DNA of 34,853 bases from Rhizopus sp. PT2906 (taxonomy: Eukaryota; Mucoromycota; Mucoromycetes; Mucorales; Rhizopodaceae), in contig JAMYHX010000459.1 in NCBI GenBank assembly GCA_025529335.1, positions 1-34,853 on the forward strand, in the 5' to 3' direction. The notes below the pieces were generated by a model, which was not told where the DNA came from, did not search any database, and saw only the letters and a list, made by a program, of their open reading frames with translations. This document shows, in pieces, positions 19,057 through 30,655 of this stretch (position 1 is the stretch's first letter; every line of letters starts with the position of its first letter). A program made the position numbers and the translations under genes.

Positions 19057-20926
19057 TTATTTCAACATTAATGGTTCTATTCCGAGATCCGATGCACTTT
19101 CATCATACATTGAAGAAGAATTTGTGTTAGGTAGAACCATTCCATTTCGAAAGAGTGGGACAAGATTATTTGTAGAGTGGGTATCTTGTTGTTCTTGGTG
19201 ATGATGGTAGTGATGATCTGAATCAGTCACTGTTTGTTGTTGCTGTTGTTGCTGTTGTTCATAATAATGATTATTATTATTATTATTGCTAAAACTGTCA
19301 AAATGAGGTGTCCCACTTGGGGTAGCGGTTGTTGTACTGGGTAAAGAAAAATCTTGATATTTAGATGGACTACTTATATTCATCGACTGAAACAGTTGTG
19401 CATTTGTCATGGACGGATCATTCTGTTTGATGGTCGTATTTAAGGGATGAATGGGGTTCAAAAGCTGTCCTATGTTTGGACTAGATGAGAACCCACTAGC
19501 ACCCGTGGCTGGTGTTGATATCCCTACAGCTTCACTGCCTGTATTTACACTAGTGTCATTTTCTGCTTTAATGTGTGTATCTCCAGATAAAAACATATCT
19601 GGAAGCATATGAGGATGGATAGATTGTTGCTGTGATGTAGATGGCTGTTGTTGTTGTTGTTGTTGTTGCTGCTGCTGTGATGTTGGATGAGGATGATGTT
19701 GTTGTTGTTGTTGTTGTTGTGATGGTGATGGTTGCTGTTGTCTATCGGCTTGGATTCCAGACATGAGATCGAAACTATTACGAGCAGCAAAACGTTGAAT
19801 AGGACCAGATGAAGCAGATGAAATAGAATAATGTCTGGGATGTGGGAATGATTGATGCACAGGCGATAACATAGGAGAAGACGTAATGCTCGAAGGAGAA
19901 GGTAGTGGTGAGAATCCTGCTGTGTTGCTGTAGAGTGGATTCGTATAATAAGACGAAGGTAATGCATTGTTTGGTAATTTGTTATTACTGCTATTCATAT
20001 TCATTCTTCCCGCAGCCGCATTCGTGGCAAGCGATGGGGTATATAGTAAAGAGGGTGTTGATGGATTACCCGGCGTACCCAGCATGTTGTTACTGCTGTT
20101 GCTGTTTGTATTATGAAGCGAGCCTAATGACATGCTACGAAAAGAATGTGCACGTCTTTCATCTAAAGAAAACCATAAGTGACTGACACTTTGTTGTTGT
20201 TGTCATCTTTACCATAAGAGCTAGAGTTTATAAATGCATTTTCAGAGTGATCAAAAGAAGAAGGCTCAACCATGGGTGGAACTCTAAAGTTTTGTTTGAC
20301 TAATAAATCTGGAGAAATTTCCAGACTTGCCAATTCTGGAACGGAAGAGGGAGTGCGTAACTTATTTGATATGATATCCTGAGGATGGTAATAAGACACC
20401 AAATGTTGAGTAACACCGTTGACGATGATGGACATTGTCTTTTTTATGAGACCATCTTTACGAAAACGATAAGAATCTGAAAGACTACCGACGAGTCGAC
20501 GCTCTCTATTGCGGTCTGTTGAGATACCAAGGATGCCAGCTGTTTGGTCTGCACTGAAGCTACGTTGCCTTGACTCATTGGTGATTGATGTCAATTTCTT
20601 GTCTCCTGGTATTCTTTTATCAAGCTCACGATAGATCAAAAAGTTACCAAGGATACGTGATGGACTCCAAACCAGACCATCCGTCCATCGTTTGATTCCT
20701 ATATATAAATGCTGAGTTCTGTCCTTTTTAAACCCCTGTCGATGTTAAATGATATTATACCTGATTCTCTTTCGTCAAAGACGAAGACTGAGCCTGATCT
20801 TATCATACGTCTTTCCTTTTCCTGTAATCTTCTACATATTCTAGGTAATAAGCCTCTTCTGCATCCTTCAAATATGAGTAATACATCTTGCGTTGTTTCA
20901 ATATATCCATAAAATGTCTCTGTCAT
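19057..20926 (-). CDS. WOPR-domain transcription regulator (Gti1/Pac2 family)
   Basis: Three exons: 20926-20761, 20698-20213, 20162-19057; 585 residues. The WOPR domain is N-terminal: ETFYGYIETTQDVLLIFEGC, then IRSGSVFVFDERES-GIKRWTDG (the family's hallmark, completed across a 62-nt intron), WSPSRILGNFLIYREL; the second half includes KKTMSIIV, QHLVSYYHPQD, and LRTPSSVPEL (about 144-175). The family (Wor1, Ryp1, Gti1/Pac2, Mit1) contains DNA-binding master regulators of morphology, sporulation and virulence switching in fungi. The C-terminal two thirds are Ser, Asn, Gln and His-rich with several poly-Gln tracts and SPxxS patches, presumed activation or assembly region. The second intron is only 50 nt. 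Start MTETFYGY fits the family. Confidence 0.93.
19220..19740 (-). repeat. Gln/Asn trinucleotide repeats in the WOPR gene
   Basis: Three runs of TTG/TTGCTG type (around 19228-19260, 19649-19678 and 19698-19722) and an ATT run at 19269-19289 encode Gln and Asn tracts. They generate spurious ORFs in other frames. Confidence 0.85.
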
Positions 20927-21522
20927 CCTGTCTATCTTTTTCAGTATTCATGTCTTTAGAGGACATTCAACTATTTACACACATACACACACTCTTTTTA
21001 TTGTAACTTTTTATTATCCTTGCCTTTACTCACACTTTATTTTTCTTCTTGCTTTTTTGTTGAAAAGAAGGTAAAGAAGAAGGGAAAGGATACCGAAAGG
21101 GAAATAACAAGAAAGAAAAAGAAAAAAGAAAAAAAGAAAATCCCTTGAGAACTGTCGAAAGTACACACACACACACTGCGTAAATAATTATCCGCAACGT
21201 AAAAATGAATGGTTTTTGTCAAGTTTCTATTCCCGAGGAAAAAGGACGCAGCAGGGGTTGATTGGGTAGAAAGTAAGAAGGCGAAAAGTGATGCTATTCG
21301 GAATTTAAATTCACTCCTTGTCAACTGTACTTGTTTTTCACAAATAAAAAAAGTGTCACTTTTGTCTATTGTAAAAAGTAGTTGATTTTATTGGTGCCAC
21401 TGAATGAGACTTTGGGATGTCTTTAATGCAAATTGCAACTTTTAACTATTTCACTTGTAACACAGAACCATGGAATGGAGAAATAAAATAGAAAAAATTA
21501 TGCAGAAAACGTATGACAATTT
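20927..21522. other. WOPR upstream region, ArfGAP 3' flank
   Basis: 596 bp, with (AC)n near 20980-20993 and 21164-21175, a long purine-rich tract (21045-21145) and CT-rich sequence. A 95-codon ORF here is homopolymer-driven and not accepted. The repeat-rich, long leader is typical of regulators, but no specific site is claimed. Confidence 0.5.
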
Positions 21523-23903
21523 TTAAGCCCTTTTCATGAGTGAATTTCCACGTAAATGATTCTTTACATTTAAATATTCAATGCCTTCATCACTCACAGC
21601 TTGACTGTCCGCTATCATATCAGCCAATACACGACCTGTCTCTTTATCTTTGGTCTGTATATCACATCCATTCAGTAATAAAAGTTCGGCCATAGGGAAA
21701 TAGTGTTCACAGTCACTCTCACTATCTATACTATCATCATGTGTTGACATACTATTTACACCATCTTCGGGAGAGCAACACTTGATCATGGCAAGTACCA
21801 GCGGATACCTTACGACTAGATCAAATTCTATCTCCTTTGGAATAAACGACTGGATCACTTCCTTGTCTCCCAACGGAAAGGGCTGATTCACGTCGGAACC
21901 AATACCAATAGCATACAGGGTCTTTGCCATGTCATTCTCCAAAATGGCTTGAAGTAGGATTCGAGATGAGTCATCATCCGTCAATCGTAAGAACCGCTTA
22001 TTCACATACTTTTCACGGATATATTTCGCCTTGACTTCTCTTGTATCGGATGCAGTTGGCTTAGTTACGTTTTCCTGTAGTAGCCTTGATTCCCACATTT
22101 CGTTAAACCTTGAATTACCAATGGACTTTAAGAGTTGTCCAGCCTCAGCTGTTATTGAATCAGAATCAAGAACAAACGAGCGAACCTTGGATATATGAGT
22201 TCCTAAGCTTCTGTGGACACCGGAACAATCTAAACAAAACTGTCAGTATAAGGCATATACATAAGCTTCATTTATCTTCTTTACCAATACACAAAAGAAT
22301 GCCAAGGTTAAGCGAACACCATTTTGGATTTTTAGCTGAACAGTCAGCACAGAGCATATTTGATGGATCCTGATACAGTTGGTTCAGTAACCATGATTCA
22401 CCCGATGAAGCGTCTTTGGTATCATGCGTAGGGCTCTCAACGTAAAGTGCCTTTTGAATCTGTCGATGATGTCTACGTGGTCTCTTGGGCCGTGTCTTGG
22501 CGATACTATCTAATGCTTTACTGATTGATCTTTCACCGGGCCAATCAATTGAGGGACTCAAGCTAGGATTGGAAAAGACAGCACAGCTGCTAGTACCGTT
22601 CAATGACCCACTGATGGCATTATTAATGGTGGCTATCCAGCTCGAAAGCTCCTCACTTGATGTTGCCTGGTATACTCTACGGATAGTAGGTGTGATGATT
22701 TCAAAACAAAAGCGACGACCCGTCTCGCGTGCTTCTCGTACAGCTGCTAATTTTAGTACAATAGGCTGGCTATGAGTCTGGAGTTGGTGCTTCCAGTTGG
22801 TATATTCCTGAAGCTGCCCTTTGCTCACAACACACCAATGCCTATAAGCAAGATTAGATTAGCTTTTTCTACATTCTTTCTTCTTACTTGTGCCAATGAT
22901 CACCAGAGAATGAACGAGAGTGTCTTCGTCTGCTGGGCTTGGATGAGGTAAATAGGAAACCCTCTTTCTTATGTCCTACGTTACTCAAAAATGCTTGGTC
23001 TGTCTGTTGAAGATCTCGTATACCGTCAAATTTGTGAAGAGTAATTTCTGGCGCCTCTGTAATTGGGGAGCTTATGCTCGTTCCATAACTGGTCTCTAAC
23101 TGCCTTCTCTTTTCGTCTCTTTCTTGATTCATGATTTTCTGTTCACGACTTGCTTCAGCAATATAAGTAGCTACATCTTCTAAACCTTGCTTATGTGTCT
23201 TCAATGTTTTGCAGACTTCATGGTAAAATGCATATTGTTTTTCGCAATGGTGGAGTAAATGATAGAGCACTTCTTGTTCCTTTTTACCGCCATGGAGATC
23301 AGTTAGGAATGTATAGTACTTGAATCGAGCTAAATCAAACTGCTTTTTCTTTATGCTCAGTTCCAATTCATTACTTGATCGTTTTCGCTCGTTATGGAAG
23401 CTTAAGTTTGTATTCTTGTTGCTAGTGTTGCTATTGTTGTTATTACCTAGGTACTTGGAGAGATAAGAGTAGTATTCTTTACTAGCCTCTTCAAACTGTC
23501 GCTTTTTCGTATCTGCCATCTTAACATCGAGTTCATATAGCTTTTTTAAAGGATCAATCACTAATGTCTGCATACAAAGGTATAGTCTTTCCTGCTGTTC
23601 TTGTAACCTGCTTAGGACGTGATTTAAGTAATGATCAAACAATGGTTTCGTAAACGATGCTTGGCGCACAGCCTCGATAAATTTTTTCTCCTTTTCCAAT
23701 GAATTCTGTTTGGCTTCAAATGATAGCGTGGCTGCGGCAATGATGTGTTTCAAGGTTGTCCTTAGAGAGACAGTACGGTCCTCATATTCCTTGATCGTTG
23801 CTCTAAATAATGGACCGTCTTCTAAATAAATATTTGCAGACGCCTTTGGTTGGTAAATGGATATAGAAGGCGATATTGGTGTTTGAATAGAGGCATTTGA
23901 CAT
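21523..23903 (-). CDS. BAR-PH-ArfGAP protein (ACAP/Csx2-like)
   Basis: Three exons: 23903-22888, 22841-22285, 22229-21523; 759 residues. A BAR-type helical region (about 30-270) comes first, with an Asn-rich insertion. A PH domain (about 315-415) follows: KKEGFLFTSSK, HK-HWCVVSKGQLQEY across intron 1, FCFEIITP, SWIATINNAI. The ArfGAP zinc finger is C503-x2-C506-x16-C523-x2-C526, its last part DCSGVHRSLG with the catalytic Arg (about 531) restored by intron 2. Next comes KVRSFVLDSDS, where most relatives have KVRSLxLDxW, then a C-terminal region with degenerate ankyrin-like repeats (MAELLLLNGCDIQTKD). The protein should stimulate GTP hydrolysis by Arf GTPases at curved, phosphoinositide-rich membranes. 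Introns are 46 and 55 nt. Confidence 0.92.
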
Positions 23904-25333
23904 TATGTAAATTAACTATTAATAATATAAAGAAAGAAAGGAAAAAATAAGATAAAATAATGAAATAAAGAAAAGAGGAGAATAAAGAAAGTGTGTGTGT
24001 GTGTGTGTGTGAGTTAGTCCTTTCTATTTTTGGTTTTATATTTTTTTCTTTTTTTTTATTGTGTGTGTGTGGCAGGAACTGTGCAACCTAGACACCCACA
24101 TGAAAGTATATGACGATAAGCAAAGAAAAAAATAGACACTCATTGAAGAGTATCCTCAGTGAGTGACTATCATTACTACTTTTTACAATAGTTGCTAATA
24201 AGCTCTTATTTAAAGGGTTGAATAATATGTTCAATTGGTGATAAGAATTACAATGTCTTTCCCAAATGTCAGTTGTTATTTTGTCTTTTTATCAAGGAAA
24301 AAGTATATGCTTTGATTTGAAAGAAGAGCAAGAAATAATGGGAGATAAGAAATGCGATATTCTCAATAATGAGGTAAACGCGTAACATATTTCATCCTCT
24401 TGGTACGGTTGCTTGTTGGGGGTAAAGAAGATGTTATGCATGTTACTAGGTCTCAGGAGGGATTCATCCAAAGTGCCAAACTTTGCCTTTCAATGGGTGC
24501 ATGTTCAGCTTGATGGCCAACATTCAAAAAATGTATTTCTATTACCAAACTTAAATTAATCATTTCAGTTGAGACTTTTTTTTTTCTTGTCCTAAATGGG
24601 CTTGCCTAGCAGAAGAACAGCAAAGTACAATGTATTCAAGAAGATAGACGAGTTTAAAGCCTAAAGCCTCAGTTATCAGTCGAAAGAAGCATCTGAGTCG
24701 ATTATTGTATATTCACTTTGCAACAAAAGATGTCCCCCCCATGTTAGAAAATATATGCTTTCGAAATCTTTATTATTCCAGAGAGAAAAGAGGAACGTTC
24801 TTGCTATCTTATTCAGACCATCCATAAAGCAACATACATAGGACATCAAAATAAACAGATTTGCTCAAACAATTATGCGTCTTTTCACTAAACTGTACTG
24901 TAGTCACAAGAAATGATTTCCTTATATGGTAATATTCAAAAAAGTACAAAGATGCCTTGTCTTGCTTCTGTTTGCCTGCTTACTTTTTTGTTTCCTTTTT
25001 TTTCTTTGGGGGGTTGCTCTTGTATTACAACTTGGATCAAGAATCAAATCCAACAAACAGAAGCTATTGTGTATCGAAATTGAATAAAATCTCATACAGC
25101 AACAGACCTGATTCAATTACAAAAAGCCAAGTTTCTTGAAATATATATCTGCTTGAATTATTCCCTTGCCACTCCTCAGCAAAAAAGAGTAGGAGCTGAA
25201 AAGTTTTTGGAGTCAAGCTAAAGAGAAAGTCAGACAAGCCACTTTTACACCCTCTCTTCTGTTATTTTCCCTTTTCAATCTTTCTTTCTCACTTTCTCTG
25301 AACTGACGCCATCTATCCAACCTATTTTAGATC
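23904..25333. other. Divergent intergenic region, 1.4 kb
   Basis: Lies between the ArfGAP start (-) and the Itc1-like start (+). It contains (GT)n at 23991-24011 and 24061-24071, purine-rich and T-rich tracts, and a CT-rich stretch before 25320 ending CCTATTTTAG just ahead of the ATG, which could be the acceptor of a 5' UTR intron. I see no gene or RNA here. Confidence 0.5.
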
Positions 25334-28300
25334 ATGCCATTACTTAAACGCAAACGAGTACCGCCTATCGAAACACCCAAATATGATCCAGCAAAGAAGG
25401 AATCCAAAGAGACCTTGGTTTGGTACTCACCTTTAACCCAAGAAATATTTACAGACTATTCGTATCCTTTTTCTTTATATATATATACTTACAGCGTCTC
25501 TCACATTTGTGTGAAGCGCATATCCATTATATACACATGTTATTATCCTTGACCCCATACTCTTTTTTATAGGGAGTACTTGAAACGTACGTCACTGTAT
25601 AAAAAGCCTATCTGGCAATGTGAAGCGACCGGCAAACAAAACTTGACGTACATGGAAGCATTAAAGAGCGAAAGAGAGGAAAAAGAGCGTACAGGAAACA
25701 AATTATCTCTAGAACTACAAAAACAAGTGCTACTGCATATCCAATTCCGTAAGTCACTTTCACCCTAGTATACGCGCGCCATACACATACCCAACCCGTC
25801 ATTTTTTCAATATATTTGTAGAAACCCTTCGTCTGGACGCCCTCGTTGATGACACCTATAAACACTTTGTAAATCGATACGTCCCAGGTGAATTTGTGCA
25901 ATGTACTTGGGACGATAATATTGCGTAAGAGCGAAAAGCGATGATCATATTTGATCTGCAACTAAATACGCATATTGGCACAGATATCATGGACAGGTAT
26001 TGGAAGTCATAAAGAATGAAGATGCGGAAGAACAGTATAAAGTTCAGCTTATTGACGAGGATTCGGTCGGAATTGAAGATATGATCAAAGTTTTGCCAAA
26101 AGAAAAAATCAAGTAAGCGACACGAGGAGAAGAATATCATAGACATTGGATGTTAATCTCTTTTCTTTTAAAGACGTGATAGGTTTGCCTTTTCTAAAAA
26201 CTTGTTGAAAAAGTATATCAAAGAACACGCAATCAAGGACACGTACATAGGCGCTCCTTGGAATATTAAAGTAAGGAATAAAGCGATGATCCTTGTACAG
26301 ATATTTTAAAAGAACCTTGCATTAGCCTGATACTGCTGAAAAGTTCGATATTGACACCACATTGCCTGAAAAATTATTCGAGGCCAGAAACGTTGCCTAT
26401 GCAAAATCTAGAAAGAAGCGACCTACAACAGGCGGCACAACTGACCATAACAACGGTTCGATAAATAACCGATCATTAATCATTGATTCACACAAAGCAG
26501 AGCTCACTCTGCGGTATCCTATGGAGGACTTGAATATTCCAACTTACAGACGAGACCCTAGTGGCTACGGCAAGATTACCGATATGACACCGGGAGTCGA
26601 GGGAGCCAACACTGATGTACAAAACCCCACAGGTAGTATGCCTCCTCATCCAGAAGCAACACACAAGACAACTGTTCCGGATGATTGCTATGGATCGTTC
26701 TTAATGACTTGGTCATTTTTGAGCGTCTTTGCACATCCTTTGAAATTATCACCATTTTCTCTTGACGATTTTGAAAGTGCACTTCACCACAAACAGCCAT
26801 CCACCTTGATGCGAGAGGCCAATATTGCTCTTCTTAATGCCATTATCAAGCAAAGAGATCGCTTAAAGAAAGAGAGTCAAGGTAGCGGATCAACAGCCAT
26901 GGCAGCTGCGATGTCATTGTATGGGTCTGGCTATGAGATCTCTCGAAGTGCAACCTCGATTGCTTACGAAGAGACACTGAGACGGTTTTCAAGCGAGGAT
27001 GATATTGACGAAAATCACATTTGGCGATTCCGACCACCAGCCAAACACCGTGAGAAGAATCCGGAGAGGGGATGTGGTAGTCCTGAAGTGGAAGAAATTA
27101 GCCGAGACTGGGATCATGGCACGGTCGATACAGAGGATGAACGTGAAGGATGGGAAAATATATTGATTGGCTTCATTAATCAGGTATAACACACTTTTAT
27201 CTTGTGAAATCAAAAAGAAGCGCTTATCGTCATTAGCTTGCACCGCTCGAGATGTTAGATGATATCGACCGAATCTTGTCACTCCTTGTGCCCTTCGCAG
27301 GATCTACACTTGAGGATCATGAAAATGCCTACGCCAATTTGAGTCTTCGAGACAAGATCAAGATATTTGAACTTTTGATCAGCGTTGCTAATGAGTCCTA
27401 TGTTATCAAGTAAATGTATACACGGATATCACTGGTACTTTGTAGTTTACCGTTTTCTGCTGTAGGCAATATATGGAAGAATGTCAGGAGCAGATGACAG
27501 AATTGAGAAAGCAAAAGATAGAGTTGAGCCGAGAGCGCAAGCGAATGTAAAAAAAAAAAAAAAAAAAGATGTGTATTGTATAGGTGACTAATGTTTTACT
27601 TTAAAGACATGCTGAGAGACGTGAGTTGGATGATAAACAGACTGAAGAAACTAATCAAGCAAAGGATATACCAGATGAAAGCAGTGATTCAGATAATGAT
27701 TCAACAGCAAGCGATAATGACGATGATAGTGCACTGTAATGACAATAATAATTACATTACTTGTTATTTAACCCCTTTTTCAAAAGATTAAAAGCGCAAC
27801 GCAAACAGGAATACCTTACTCGACATGAGTCAAGGCAAGCAGCTATGAAGCGTCGTCAAACCGAACGTGAAGAACGAGAAGCCAAGCGTATAAAGCTACA
27901 CCATCTTCAACGTGAAGAAGCGCGTGTGAGAAATCAAGAGCAAAAGATGCGTAATGAGACTCGTAAGCGATTGGATGAAGAGGAAAGAGCCTTGCATAAA
28001 AAGGAGGAGCAAGTCGAACGAGATCTCCGTAAGTATAGTACACACCGCATTAAACCGCTTGGACGAGACAAGTTTTATAATCGCTACTATTACCTCGATG
28101 ATATCGGTGGAACCCTCGTGCATGGCTCAGGACGATTGTTTGTGCAGTGTCCAAGTGACACGGATTTAATCATTATTCAAGAACGCGATTGTGTTGAGTC
28201 TATAGATAGAAAAACGGATCCGCCATGCGGGCGTGGGGGAGGAGTAAAGTTTGTTTGTCAGTTGCTGAAAGGGCAAGGATTTGTAAAAGAATCTGAATAC

Positions 28301-28727
28301 ATTGAACAAAGGTTAAAGGTGCTTAACGGACAAAGTGAATCAACGATTATCCCACCTTGGTGGCAAGTGTATGACAGGCCTGAACAGGTACGTGATATTA
28401 TTGTATGCTTGCTTTTATTAATACTCATCTGTAAATATAGCTGGACGCACTATTAGAGTGGTTAAATCCAAAGGGTGTTCGTGAATTTCGACTTAAGCGT
28501 GAATTAGAAAAATATTATCAAAATATAGTGACAGGAATGAAGAAAAGATTGGCAGTAAGGAATCCTTGCTTTATAGCCCATTTTTTGTTTACTAATGTAA
28601 TTTATTATAGGATCAATCGAGTTCAAGTAAGAATGAAGTCATTCGACGCACCACTCGTAGTAAAACAATACCTACATATCCACCTGGTTCATGGCTTGCT
28701 TATACAAACAAGCTAGCATATTCATAG
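25334..28727 (+). CDS. ISWI-complex subunit with WAC, DDT and WHIM domains (Itc1/ACF1-like)
   Basis: Twelve exons: 25334-25461, 25573-25748, 25822-25924, 25984-26112, 26174-26270, 26326-27183, 27237-27409, 27466-27546, 27607-27735, 27787-28387, 28441-28554, 28611-28727; 901 residues. The WAC domain is N-terminal (IFTDYS-EYLKR, WQCEATGKQNLTYMEAL; about 38-130). The DDT domain is near 328-390 (YGSFLMTWSFLSVFAHPL, FSLDDFESAL). WHIM motifs follow: LSLRDKIKIFELLISVANE, then RIKPLGRDKFYNRYYYLDD and LFVQ. Between them are a coiled coil and an Asp/Ser acidic stretch (DSDNDSTASDNDDD). There is no PHD finger or bromodomain, so it resembles yeast Itc1 rather than animal ACF1/WSTF. It should be the non-catalytic partner of an ISWI ATPase in nucleosome spacing. 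All eleven introns (51-111 nt) keep frame, including one that removes a TAA right after exon 9. Confidence 0.92.
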
Positions 28728-28954
28728 ACAATACACAGTTTTATTCTATAAAGTTTAATATGATTTAAATAAAAAAGAGCAAACAAATAGTGCTGATAAA
28801 TATGCTCCTTTAAAGAACACAAGGTTTAGTTGAGGATCAAACATGTCTGAAGTCCGACATGCATCCTAGAGTTGGTGAACAACCATCAGTATAAATTTGG
28901 ATGATTGATTATCTCTTTTTCTCACAGCTTTTTGTTTTTTTTTTTCTTGTTAAA
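28728..28954. promoter_or_regulatory. Short tandem intergenic region, Itc1 3' end and HOT promoter
   Basis: 227 bp. AATAAA at about 28767-28772 is a likely poly(A) signal for the Itc1-like gene. The region before the HOT ATG at 28955 is T-rich. An in-frame ATG at 28901 would add 18 hydrophobic residues but gives an atypical start. Confidence 0.5.
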
Positions 28955-30623
28955 ATGGCAGCAGCAGCATCTCGTTCCAATGTTACGCGCTTATTGAAAG
29001 TCATTCAATCTGGCGCTAACAGTTGTCCATGTCACTCTCATGCTCACTCTACTCCAGCTACTGCTGGTACCTTTTCGAGCTTACTCAAGTACGGACGACA
29101 ATATGCTAGTGCTGCTGAAACAACAGATTATGCATTCGAAATGGCAGCCAGTAACATTCGATTTGGCCCTGGTGTAACAAGGTAAAGAGTCTATCATTTC
29201 ATCAAAGGAATATATACATATATATCTTATCATAGTGAAATTGGTATGGATTTGAACAATCTCAAGGCCAAAAAGGTTGCAGTTTACACGGATAGCACAG
29301 TAAGTTACATTGGAAATCTTTTTTAGGTGATTTTCTCACGGTCGATTTATTTTAGATTGCCCAATTACACCCATTAAAGGCAGTCGTGGAGTCTTTGGAA
29401 AAACATAAAGTCAACTATGTTGTCTATGATACTTGCCGTGTAGAGCCCACTGACACTAGTTTTAAGCAAGCCATCGACTTTGCTCGTAAGCATGATCCTG
29501 ATGCCTTTGTTGCTGTGGGTGGTGGTTCCGTTATCGACACGACCAAGGCTGCTAGTTTATATAGCGCACACCCCGAAGCCGACTTTTTGGATTTCGTCAA
29601 TGCTCCAATTGGTAAAGGTTTACCCATCAGAAAGAAGTTGAACCCTTTGATTGCAGTCCCTACTACGGCTGGTACCGGTTCAGAAACCACAGGCACTGCC
29701 ATCTTTGATTATGAACCTCTCCATACCAAGACCGGTATTGCTCACCGTGCTCTTAAGCCACTTCTTGGTATTGTTGATCCCCTCAACACTCGTAGCATGC
29801 CTTCTCAGGTCCACTGTTCCAGTGGTTTAGATGTCCTGTGGTAAGTAAAATACCAAAAATAGTGTGGGAAACATGGCTCAATTTTTTTTTTCTTTAGCCA
29901 TGCTTTAGAATCCTATACCGCTTTACCTTACAACGAACGTTCTCCTCGTCCTAAGGATCCTATTGAAAGACCTGCTTATCAAGGTTCCAACCCCATTAGT
30001 GATGTATGGTCCTTGCATGCCTTAAAGATGGTCGTCAAATACTTGCCTCGTGCTACTAAAGACCCTGAGGACTTTGAAGCCCAAAGCCAGATGTTGTTGG
30101 CTGCCACCTTTGCAGGTATTGGTTTTGGTAACGCTGGTGTCCATCTCTGTCACGGTCTCAGTTACCCCATCAGTGGTCTCAACAAGAACTACAAGCATCC
30201 CGGATACAACGTAGATCATCCCATTGTGGTACGTATTGCATACATAATGGTACACTTTATATTGAATGTCTTTTTCCTTAGCCTCACGGTGTATCAGTTG
30301 CGTTGACCGCACCTTCCGTATTCCGTTTCACTTCTAGTGCTTGTCCCGATAGACATATTGACGCTGCTGCTGCCTTTGGTGCTGATCCTTCCAAGATCAA
30401 GGAATCCATGGCCGGTGAGGTTCTTGCTGAAAAATTGACTCGTTTCCTTGAAGATTTAGGTGTGCCCAATGGTTTGAGTGGTATTGGTTATGATTCTTCC
30501 TTAATTCCTCAATTAGTCGAAGGTGCTTTACCCCAACACCGTGTTACTAAGCTCGCACCCACTCGTGAACCTGCTCGTGAACAACTCGCTTCCATCTTTG
30601 AAGGCGCCATGAAGAATTATTAA
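28955..30623 (+). CDS. Hydroxyacid-oxoacid transhydrogenase, mitochondrial (ADHFE1-like)
   Basis: Five exons: 28955-29181, 29236-29299, 29356-29840, 29898-30228, 30282-30623; 482 residues. The first about 50 residues are Ala/Ser/Arg-rich with few acids, a mitochondrial targeting peptide. The body is an iron-containing alcohol dehydrogenase of the HOT branch: DAFVAVGGGSVIDTTKAA (nucleotide binding), LIAVPTTAGTGSET, metal ligands D256 and H260 in GLDVL-CHALESYTALPY, H344 in CHGLSYPISG and H371 in PHGVSVALTAP. HOT-type insertions (SPRPKDPIERPAYQG, NYKHPGYNVDHP) separate it from classical Adh4. The reaction couples oxidation of 4-hydroxybutyrate to reduction of 2-oxoglutarate, giving succinic semialdehyde and 2-hydroxyglutarate. 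GC content is higher than neighbours, suggesting good expression. Confidence 0.94.
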
Positions 30624-30655
30624 GAGAAAATAAAAAGAACTGATTTATTGTGTAA
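30624..30655. terminator. 32-bp convergent gap with overlapping poly(A) signals
   Basis: Between the HOT stop (plus) and the FMO-like stop (minus). AAATAAAAAG serves the plus strand; TTTATT at about 30643-30648 is AATAAA on the minus strand. The two transcripts must overlap at their 3' ends (inference). Confidence 0.6.

Noticed and set aside
21037..21324. 95-codon minus-strand ORF upstream of the WOPR gene
   Set aside because: Dominated by a purine/pyrimidine tract and ending in poly-Phe; no splice link to the WOPR exons.
24922..25139. Overlapping ORFs on both strands in the 1.4-kb intergenic region
   Set aside because: Short, low-complexity, no domain, no consistent splice sites.
28901..28954. 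Upstream in-frame ATG of the HOT gene
   Set aside because: It would put a very hydrophobic 18-residue peptide before a normal mitochondrial presequence; the ATG at 28955 is the better start.
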